Shown: positions 12,609 through 21,547 of the stretch, one piece after another
Position numbering within the stretch: position 1 is the stretch's first letter
How the letters are laid out: every line of letters starts with the position of its first letter
Assembly: GCA_947652605.1 (NCBI GenBank)
Contig: OX393581.1
Location: 10,916,640-10,980,639, forward strand
DNA length: 64,000 nt
Source of the DNA: Elmis aenea
Lineage: Eukaryota > Arthropoda > Insecta > Coleoptera > Elmidae
Direction of reading: 5' to 3'
The notes under the pieces: generated by a model
What the model saw: the letters and a program-made list of their open reading frames with translations, nothing else
The model's database searches: none
Told to the model about the DNA's origin: nothing
Made by a program: the position numbers and the translations under genes

Positions 12609-12618
12609 GAAAAGAAAG

Positions 12619-12891
12619 ACCGAGCTTGGTGGCTGGTTGGTAAAACAACCTAACTTGTAATCGGGAGGTCCTGGGTTCGATTCCCAGGGCGGACTGTCAT
12701 TGTAGAGCTTTCAGGTGGTTTCCTCTATGGTTAAGGCAAATGCTGTGGTAGTACTTCCACCTATCCTTGCCCATCCTTGACTATCCACATCCCTACCCAT
12801 TATCCTTGTACCTCTTACGACTGAAGAGGGGGTCAACCCCCTATAGCAGTATCCGCGCGAGCGGAAAAAACATGTGACCTTTTGAACCTTT
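12619..12891 (+). mobile_element. tRNA-derived SINE, 273 bp, with 10-bp target duplication
   Basis: GAAAAGAAAG is directly repeated at 12609-12618 and 12892-12901. The head resembles a tRNA: an A-box-like GGTGGCTGGTTGG and a B box GGTTCGATTCCC (12673-12684), in register with a TGT anticodon-like loop (ACTTGTAATC). The acceptor stem does not pair, so this is not a functional tRNA. The tail (TTTTGAACCTTT) has no long poly(A). Confidence 0.8.
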
Positions 12892-12961
12892 GAAAAGAAA
12901 GGGTTCTTAACTGAGCCACGACACCTTCTGGTCGTCCAGCTGGTATCCTGTTGTAACCTTT

Positions 12962-13241
12962 GGGCGAGCCATCGCTGTCAGAGGGTCGGGCCGAGTTATC
13001 GCTGTCAGAGGCTTTGGGCGAGCTATCGCTGTCAGAGTACACCAGGTGGCAGTCGTCCTTGGTGAATCTATCAGAGAATCTCTTGGCGAGTCATCGCTTT
13101 GAAGGTATTCCGGAGGTTTACTTCCTGCCTGACCTAGTGTCGTTAATTTTTTGGGCGAGTTATCGCTGGCAGAGGGCTCACTAGGTTGGTTCTACCTTGT
13201 CATATCGTCGAAGTATGCTTGAGCGAGTTATCGCACTCAGG
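12962..13241. repeat. Cluster of six imperfect 22-bp repeats with core CGAGTTATCGCT
   Basis: Copies of GGGCGAG(T/C)(T/C)ATCGCTGTCAGAG start at about 12962, 12989, 13016, 13083, 13153 and 13221. The first three are 27 bp apart; the last three are spaced 67-70 bp. The conserved core contains TTATCGC, a GATA-type word on the other strand. The minus strand of the first three reads as a 9-residue SDSD repeat, probably incidental. Confidence 0.8.
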
Positions 13242-13245
13242 CCCG

Positions 13246-14121
13246 GTCTGCAGATCCATGTTTTCTGATAAAAGAACTTTATTTACGTGATCAATTCGTA
13301 TCTTCGATTTATTTATGTAGAAATAAACACGTAATATATATTAAAACTTATAAAAGGGAACAAAATAATTAGCAATAAATGTGATTCTACATAATTTGTG
13401 TGGTTTTATTTACTTTCTACAACCTTACTAGCTGTTCTAAACTTCGAGTTTTACGCAAAACGACGTGAAGGAGTTCTCCACAAAGATTCGACGATCACGA
13501 GCCTAAGCATCATATAAGCATCTTTTTTAAGATAAAAAATAAAATCTTAAGTAATAAGCACCAAATTACTCCAGTTACAAAAGATTATTACAATATGATT
13601 AACGATGCTTTGATATAAAATCTGAACGTCTAATAACAGTTAGACTACTTTAACACACAAAATCAGTTAATTAAAATTATCAACATGGCGAAACAATAAG
13701 CGAAATCTCCATGATACTACCTATATATGAGAGATAGTGTCAATTATGTTTTTAAAAAAAATACAGGGCACGGTCTAGCTCAAATTTAAGCTCTACGAGC
13801 TTAATTTAGAGTAAGTATAATCTCTTAATACAAATTGTCTAGCGTTCTACAACTTATCTAAATCTAGCAAATTTTGTGATATATTTTGACAAAGGGGAAA
13901 CGTGTACAGAGCAATATTGCTGTTATCTAATCAGTTATGTACTTCAGTGATGTGCAATATCTAATATTACCACATGACTTACATATTATTTTCATGTATC
14001 CGTTAATATTTATAATACCCGTTGTCCTAACGTGGATGTTTTAACAAAATTATAGTTTAAAGATTTGGATTAGTTATTAACACCAAAACGGATGTAATAT
14101 AATGTAGTGTGTATTATACAC
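13246..14121. other. No gene seen
   Basis: AT-rich DNA with no bounded repeat or conserved coding segment. Confidence 0.45.
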
Positions 14122-14190
14122 CAGTGTTTCTCAACCTATGGGTCGCGACCCAATATTGGGTCGCTTAAAGTAAATTTTGTATACATGTCA
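14122..14190 (+). mobile_element. Orphan hAT-type end
   Basis: CAGTGTTTCTCAACC followed by TATGGGTCGCGACCC is a typical hAT terminus. No matching right end was seen before 15000, so the element is truncated or undefined. Confidence 0.5.
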
Positions 14191-15543
14191 ATTTATACAG
14201 AATCATTTAATATTTTTCACCTACAGGTAATATTCGTTTGGGCAAAATGTGGGCAATAAATCCTTTTTAACTTTAAGTGAAACGGTAATAAAATTTTTAC
14301 TTCTACATATTTGCAATAACTTATTTGGCTGAAAGTGATTTATTAACAATGGTTGTTACGAAAATGATGTTCAAAAATCGATTCGACGTTAATTAATACT
14401 GGTGAAATAAGAATTAATAAATAAATGAATTGCAGATAAACAACAACTACGAAGTCATTAAATATACCTAATCTTGTCTAACTTTGTTTATAATTTATGC
14501 AAGAGTTTATAATAATTAAAATTTAAATTATTTTAGCAATTTATATCATTTTAAAACAGTCTGTTTAATTTAAAATCGGGACAATTCTACCCATAATTTT
14601 TTAAAGATAAATTTAAATAATAAAATATGAAATTTAAAAAAATTGTTACAAATCTAAATTCGTCTGAACCGCTACCAGCAGCAATGCACTAAATGTAACT
14701 TCTCACATGTAGAAGTTATTGTCAAATATGCATAATTTTATTTATTTATACAGGGTGGGTGATTGATTGGGACCGTGTATTGGAAATATATGAAGAATGA
14801 AAAAGAGTATTGATCTGTAATTTTGGTTATGACCATAATGACATATGATCTGTTTAATGAAAATATTTTCAATTTTCTAATGCAATATTACATTCTGCAT
14901 CAATCTGTATTAGGGTTTCCTATACCTATCTGCAATAAATTTCGAGCCGTGGTCTAATTCCTTGGTCGAAACGTTAAAAGCCATGTAACAAGTCGTTCTA
15001 AACTTAAGTTGAGGCTAACCTACACCTCTGTAAAACTGCACAAGTTAACTGCAATTTTATACAATGCCTCAATCAGGTTTGTATTACACAACACACACAC
15101 ACGCAAATTCAGGATTTTTTCAACGATATTTGACTTTATAGACATTCATTAATAACTTACATAATGATTTTTATGTCATTTACGTAACACAGGAAAAAAA
15201 CAGGTATCGACAGGCGCCTGTTAAGAAACCGGTCGTTCAACCAGAGTAAATTAAGATAGATTATCCCAACATTCGACCTTGTCTAACATGAGCAGCAATA
15301 AAAAATATAAACACAGTTGATTTCCTAACTATTTTGGTTAATAGAATGAGACGACGCAAACTTATCAAATTTTTTTATTTCAATTTGCTAAATTTTCCTG
15401 TTAAACAAGATGTTAAAAATGCACGATCCCCATTTTTCGGTTAATTATTTGGTAAAAAATATTTCTTTATGAGACTTAACCATCAGTAGATGGAATTACA
15501 CAATTAGGTATGCGAAAATTACAAAGGAATAAACATTGTTATA
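14191..15543. other. No gene; one orphan transposon end
   Basis: TATACAGGGTGGGTGATTGA at about 14747 resembles a TA-target element end without a visible partner. A short (CA)n run lies near 15090-15106. Nothing else. Confidence 0.4.
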
Positions 15544-16413
15544 CAGGGTGTCCTAGATTACATTTCCAGCATGGGGATCTCGCTTATTATAAGAGATACA
15601 GGTTTGTTTAAATTAGATGGATTATTTCTTAGTATGAGAGGAGCCACAATAAATTTTTAAAAGTATGAAATTCTTCGTGCTTCAGATGTTATAGCAAAAA
15701 ATATCAAAATGTCGAATTTCTTTTTTTTTTCACATAAATTTTGTGTCTCATTAAATCAATTTTATTTGCACCTTCTGAATGTATTTTTTAGGTAGATTTT
15801 AACTATTACCTTAGTTTTTTTTATCGCCTTTCATTTTTGAGATATTACCCTTAATTTCATTTTTTCTTATGGGCCTTCAAGTTGGCTTTGAAATAGTTCG
15901 ATGTGTTTTTTCTGTTTCTAACGATATATCACACGATATATCTATTTTTATAAATAGCTCAAAAACTCGAGAAAAACCGTCTTTTGCCGATATTATTCTA
16001 AGTTAGGCATAAAATGTATTAAACGGGCTTCGATAGAGGTAAAAAAAAAACACATTTAACTATTCCACAGCCAACTTCATGGCCCATAAGAAAAAATGAA
16101 GTTAGGGGTAATATATCAAAAATGAAAAGTGATTAAAAAATTCAAAGATAACAGTTACATTCTACACAAAAAAGTACCTTCAGAAGGTACAAATCAAATT
16201 GTTCCAACGATTAAGACAAAAAAATTATGAGAAAAAAATATTCGACATTTTCATATTTTTTGCTATAACATCTCAAACACGAGGAATTTTGTACTTTTAA
16301 AAATTGATTGTGGCTTCTCTCATACTAAGGAATAATTCATCTAATTTATACAAACCTGTATCTCTTATAATAAGCGAGATCCCCATGCTGGAAAAGTAAT
16401 TTGGGACACCCTG
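15544..16413. mobile_element. 870 bp foldback element, CAGGGTGTCC family, TA target site
   Basis: Ends CAGGGTGTCCTAGATTACAT and its inverted mate (TTGGGACACCCTG) are flanked by TA. The two halves are long inverted copies (ATGGGGATCTCGCTTATTAT at left, ATAATAAGCGAGATCCCCAT at right), meeting near 15980. No coding sequence. Same family as 57636-61044 and 6955-7134. Confidence 0.88.
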
Positions 16414-17367
16414 TATAAAACGATTATTATAAAAGTGGTGTAGGTCAATTTTTGAAAAAAAATTGAGAAGACAAATAATTCACATATACCTGATTTAGCG
16501 TGAACTTTTTATTGGCAGGCAATTTACATTAGGTATATATTTTGAAATATCCACATGCTTTGACCAATTAAAAGTTTTTCAGTAATTTTCGGGTAATCAT
16601 TTACAATAAAAATTGTTTACGTCTATTTATTCGTAGTCTAATCAAACACTAGGTAAGCTAAGGAGTTAAAACGTGCCATTTTACAATTAAATTCGCCATG
16701 TAATACGATTATCTACCTATTCATTTATTAAAATTAAAACTTTCAAGGATAATTTAATTTGCAATAAGTAAATACATCGAAAATTGTAGTCCAGTTGGGA
16801 CTCAAAAAACAAAAATATTTGTTTCGCAAAATTACTTGCTTGATAACTTTTAAATACTTTTGAATTCGTTTAACCGTGGGCAAATTTAATAGACTTTATC
16901 AGTATTTTTATATCATAATAAATGGTGCATATATTGAGTGGGACTTGACCCCCTCAAAAAATTGTATTTCCAAATGTTAAAATTAACTCAAAACTTACAA
17001 AAATTTTAACAACTTTGTACACAAAAATTATAATATTTTCATCACTCAGTGCTGCTTATCACAAGTGTAAAAAAGACAAGTAAATCAAATTTGTAATACA
17101 TATTTTTTATTCACGATAAAAAAAAACGAAATAGGGATTATAATGAATCTCCATTTACAACATTCAAAAGTTTCGGTAAAATTACAACCAAATCTGACAG
17201 CAAATATCTTACAATTTACATGAACCATGATTCAAATTTTAAAAAAGGGGCATTAAGAGGAATTCCTGAAAGCTATTCCTCGACTTTTGAACAAAGTAGC
17301 AGACACTTTGATCTCGATGTTACTATGCGAATTTTGGTTGCCTATAAAACAGGCACATACTATAGGT
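16414..17367. other. No gene seen
   Basis: AT-rich DNA between two MITEs. No conserved coding. Confidence 0.45.
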
Positions 17368-17621
17368 CAGGGGTTCCCAAAGTGCGGCCCGCGGGCCAAA
17401 TGCGGCCCGCGAACCCTAAAAATACGGCCCGCGCTGTCAGACCATCCGCCATCTTGAAATCATACCAGGTAATTTTCTTTTTACAAACGTACATATTTTG
17501 ACATTTCGAGATTTTGTCGGTTCACCACGAATTAATGTCTCAAAAAAACTTTTTTTTTTGGCCCGCCAAACATTCGGAGTCTACAATTTGTCCCGCCTGG
17601 TGAAAACTTTGGGAACCCCTG
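17368..17621. mobile_element. 254 bp hAT MITE
   Basis: CAGGGGTTCCCAAAGT at the left and its inverted form (ACTTTGGGAACCCCTG with small differences) at the right, bounded by the 8-bp duplication CTATAGGT (17360-17367 and 17622-17629). Subterminal GCGGCCCGC words repeat at the left end. No coding capacity. Confidence 0.9.
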
Positions 17622-18860
17622 CTATAGGTGAATTCATCCCAAATTGTGGCTCTAACAAGTAGTAGTTATGCAACCATTTTTACTAATGTATCGCCTCTGT
17701 CTTTACGTGCAACGCGTTATAAAAGCACGTTACATTTTTAATCGCAAGAGAGTTTGAAGTTGGAGAAGTGAGATTAAAACAACATTACCAAGGTATTGAA
17801 ATATTTTGTGCTACATTTGTTTAAAACAGTTTTTTCAAAATTAGTTTTTAATGTTAATTGATCTACACATTATCTTTCAAAAGCCAAAAGTTTCGCATAT
17901 TTTTATTTGTCTCGTGGGAAACAGACTAACAGGAAAAAATGCCTTTTTCATAATTTTGGGTTTTATTACCTTTTTATTCGCATTTAAGAACCTAGTTATG
18001 GGGACAATGAAATGTTCTTTGGGGGCATTGTCAGGATAATTTTGTCGTTTATAGCTGTTTGTCCCCGATTATAAAGTGACAATAAAATTGTTATTGTACA
18101 CAAAAAGGCACGAATATGTGTAAAATAAAAGGCGAACGTTTACTGAGTTATAAAGAATACGATTTTAAAGAAAATTAAATCCATTGCATTACAAATTACT
18201 GTTGCCTATACTTTTTATGCAACAGTGATAAACCTGTGTCGATAATATGATAACTTGGTGTCGTGTGTCACAATACTATGGCATTGAAATGGTGTTAGAA
18301 GTAACTTTAAAAAATAAGGTGGAGCGACGTTTTAAAGCAGCCTAAAGTGTGGTATATGGGCACTATATTTTGATTTTTAATCGTTTTTAAAATGTAATAA
18401 CCATCCATCAACTTGTCAGCATGGGAAAAGTCACTAAAAACTTTAAACAGCTCTACGTGGTGCTGTAATAATTCCACATATCAGAAAAATAAACATTGAA
18501 GTTTACCGTTCCACCTGATATGCTTGGAACTGATAAGAAATACCTGCAGGAAGTCTATTATTGTATGTGTACACGTTGATCACTTGGACAGGTATTAACA
18601 GAGCGATTGTTGTGTTAATCCTTATTAAATATGTCACGCCCACATGGAATAAATTGCGCAAAATTATGGTAACAATTTTAAAAAATCGGGTGAACAATAA
18701 AAACACGAATACAAAAATTTTCGACACAATCAAGCCGCTCTTTAAGCAATATTTTTGAAAATTAACATGGTTTTTGACAGGTAACAATGCGTAATACTGC
18801 GGTGTTTTTTTCGGGGGCCGTCGCAAAACTAGGGCTCAAAAAATTACGAAAATCGCTTAC
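17622..18860 (-). other. Presumed first intron of the neurobeachin-like gene (minus strand); no exon recognised
   Basis: Downstream of the donor at 18860 on the minus strand, no continuation of the conserved neurobeachin N-terminus was seen. A cryptic acceptor near 18550 gives only 20 further residues before a stop and does not match the family. Confidence 0.5.
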
Positions 18861-19019
18861 CAGTTGAAGAACAGTATTGACGACTTCCCGATTTGATACC
18901 TGTCCAACTTCGATAAGTCCAATTAATACTGCAAATTTGAGACTATCGTTCATAGCCATTCTAACCACTTCTTCAGGATGTTTAATGTCACTAAGCGGCG
19001 GGGCACTTAAATCCGCCAT
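18861..19019 (-). CDS. rg: First coding exon of a neurobeachin / LRBA / rugose-like BEACH-domain protein (partial)
   Basis: The exon encodes 53 residues from an ATG at 19019. Residues 27-53 ([20 protein letters not shown] then VNTVLQL) closely match the conserved start of neurobeachin and LRBA, in which the segment is followed by a glycine-pair motif and the long ConA-like, PH-BEACH and WD40 regions. Family members are very large scaffold proteins (about 2800-3500 residues) for vesicle traffic; fly rugose also anchors protein kinase A. The exon ends in phase 0 at CTG followed by GTAAGC, a good donor. The acidic and proline-containing first 26 residues are lineage-specific. The next exons were not recognised between 1 and 18860, so the first intron probably exceeds 18 kb. 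A pseudogene is unlikely because the frame is open and the donor intact. The symbol is by homology to fly rugose. Confidence 0.75.
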
Positions 19020-19417
19020 CGCGAACGTTTTTTAATTAATTGTTCATACACAAATACAATTTTTATACACAAACATTTACACAAAACACGGAATTTTTCG
19101 CATCACATGATAATACAACGAAACACCATCTGCCATGTTGGTATAAAAGTGACAGACCGGTTATCTCTTCTTCTTTTTGCGTCACCGTGGGGGAATTTCA
19201 CGTTTTAACATTGTATTCCATTTATTATTGGTACCAAAATGTCAAAACACACCTGATTATTGTTTACAAATTTCCAACCTCACTTTTCAATCGGCTTTTT
19301 ATTCATTTTTGTATTAATTGTTTGTCACTCTTTTTTTTTCAATTATTGAACATTAATTGTTTGCACAATTTCTTAACATAATAAACAAAATATTTTTTAA
19401 CATAACAAAGTTCAAAA
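19020..19417. promoter_or_regulatory. Shared intergenic region between divergent neurobeachin-like and dCMP deaminase genes
   Basis: The two start codons lie 398 bp apart on opposite strands, so both promoters and 5' leaders must overlap or abut here unless either gene has an upstream noncoding exon. The stretch is AT-rich, with no clear TATA box. Promoter activity is inferred from gene layout alone. Confidence 0.5.
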
Positions 19418-20224
19418 ATGAACAACGATTTATCACCAGCAACACAAAGGTAAAATAAGTAAAAACCTCAACTTAAGTGCCTAATTTAAAGTTGTAAACA
19501 CTTCAGTTTTGTATGGTTATAATTTTAACACGCAACACTTCTATTACAGTAAATTGCCTTCAAAGCGCTCTGATTATTTAAGCTGGGACGAATACTTTAT
19601 GGCAATTGCCTTTTTAGCAGCAAAACGAAGCAAAGATCCTGTTACACAAGTAGGTGCTTGTATAGTTAATGAAGACAAACGGATAGTTGGTGTAGGCTAC
19701 AACGGAATGCCAAAGGGTTGTCACGATGATGAATTTCCGTGGGGCAAACATACGACCAACGAACTTGATTCGAAATATTTATACGGTACATATTACTGTT
19801 TAACTCTAAATTAAATCTACGTTTTAATGCTTTTTACAGTTTGCCATGCAGAAATGAATGCAATTATCAATAAAAACTCAGCAGACATAAAGAATTGTAC
19901 AATGTATGTTGCTCTTTTTCCATGCAACGAATGTGCTAAGTTTATTATTCAATCGGGCATCAAAGAAGTTGTGTATATGTCGGATAAACATGCCCACAAA
20001 ACTAGTACGATTGCTTCGAAAAAGATGCTTGACGCTGCAGGGGTAAAATACTGGTAAATAATTATGCTGATTTTTATCTTAATATAACTAATTATATTTT
20101 TTTTAGGCAGTATATACCAAAGAACAAAAAGATAGAAATAGATTTCTCTGAAATTAATTGGAATGACATGACGCAGTTGCCTCCCACGCCTATGAAAACC
20201 TATGGGTTCAACGAAGAAGTCTGA
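19418..20224 (+). CDS. DCTD: Deoxycytidylate (dCMP) deaminase, complete, four exons
   Basis: Exons are 19418-19449, 19550-19785, 19840-20053 and 20107-20224, with GT-AG introns of 100, 54 and 53 bp; the product has 199 residues, close to the family's usual length. The enzyme deaminates dCMP to dUMP, feeding thymidylate synthase in the cytosol. The cytidine-deaminase fold is clear: the catalytic zinc motif HAE (His92, Glu94) and PCNEC (Cys118, Cys121) supply the zinc ligands and proton shuttle, and the upstream YNGMPKGC block is the conserved nucleotide-binding and second metal site of eukaryotic dCMP deaminases. The start is the ATG of a short first exon ([10 protein letters not shown]) whose two-base overhang joins in frame to [13 protein letters not shown]. 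The gene is intact. A polyadenylation signal follows about 134 bp after the stop. Confidence 0.95.
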
Positions 20225-20357
20225 ATTTTTTTTATATGGCTAATAATGTTTTATATAAAGATGCTTAAAGTACCTTGTATTTGTAATACATAATTATTTA
20301 TTGTAAGGATTTTTTATTAACAATTTTATCTCATATCTAGCAATCTCTTTTTGTATT

Positions 20358-20363
20358 AATAAA
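20358..20363 (+). terminator. Candidate polyadenylation signal of the dCMP deaminase gene
   Basis: AATAAA lies about 134 bp past the stop codon, a usual distance for a short insect 3' UTR. Assigned by motif and position only. Confidence 0.45.
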
Positions 20364-21547
20364 TTAGAATTTGTAATGAAAGATGTTTTTTTTCCAGTTA
20401 TTTGCTAGCTCAAACAAAAAGCGTAAATGTCTTGCTCTTGCTTATTTATTTATAATTATGAAAAACAAATAAGTGTATTTTATTAGTAATATGTGGTAAT
20501 ATAAACAAATATTAATTTAATATAACAAATATTACATCAAGTAGCAACTCATATTTTTTAAAATCACCCAACAAAACTTGCTTTACTTGTGCGTTATTAA
20601 ATAAATGCCTTCCAGCATGACTATATTTCAATTGTTTTTAAAATCGGAAAAGTGTAAATTTTATAACAAATATTTCAGTTGCATTAAAATGTTGCGATTC
20701 AAAAACGTTTTCCAGCTTTTAATGGTTAACAACAGTCTTTAATTTTATGAATAATGTTAAATCCAAGCTCTCTATTGATCACTTGAGATACAAATAAAGA
20801 AAAATGAGAAGTAAAATTGTTGAAATGATTAGTACTTAGGGTAATTTATATTAGATAGGGTGCTTAAATAATTGAAAACATTTATTATTGCATATTTGTA
20901 AGTTTATTTGATTATTAATGCCATAATACAACGTTGTTTGCATCATATAAACATAGTTAAGTAAAATTATACATATTGTTAGCATATACTAATTAAACAC
21001 ATGTATTAGTATTACATTGTGAACTTAAAACAACTGTTAATGGAAAATATCTACATTTACATCTTCTTTATTTAGAAGAATTTTACATTTTTATAAAATT
21101 GTTGTTTATATTATCAAAAAAATCAAGATCTATCTATTAATATCACATATTTTTGTGTTCTCTGAAAGCAAAACAAATTTTGTAAATCCTTTAAAATCGG
21201 TGCTTAGTGTACAAAATTAAAGCTATTTTATTGAGAAAATCTTTAAAAGGGTCTAAAAACGCTTAATTTATTCTTATATCAGGCCAAATATTGTCTAATA
21301 TATTTAGAAAAAAGTTTTTAAGTTTAAGAGGTTGCTTTCGAAGGGCAAAAAGTTGTTGCTAAAAATTATTTGTGATAATTTGGTTGGTGTTTAAAAAAGT
21401 CTGAAAACTTCGTTGTTAACTTAAACATAATTTAAATTTTGTTGTGAATAAGTTAATGGTGTGTCCTCCTGTGATCTGTGATGTTAGTACTTTTTTAACT
21501 TAATGGAATGGTAGCAGTAGCTATCACTTTGACAAAAATTAAGAAGT
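20364..21547. other. Intergenic region between dCMP deaminase and NDUFA9
   Basis: About 1.2 kb of AT-rich DNA containing the NDUFA9 promoter by position. No core promoter motif could be singled out. Confidence 0.5.

Noticed and set aside
12619..12700. A functional tRNA (Thr-like, TGT anticodon position)
   Set aside because: The B box is good, but the acceptor stem does not pair, and the sequence continues into a SINE body with its own target duplication.
12833..13042. Minus-strand frame with SDSD repeats as a Ser/Asp-rich protein
   Set aside because: It spans the SINE edge and the motif cluster; the 9-residue repeat is explained by the 27 bp DNA repeat.
18503..18826. A 107-codon minus-strand frame as the second neurobeachin-like exon
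   Set aside because: It does not match the conserved continuation of the family, is hydrophobic and AT-driven, and contains a cryptic acceptor leading quickly to a stop.
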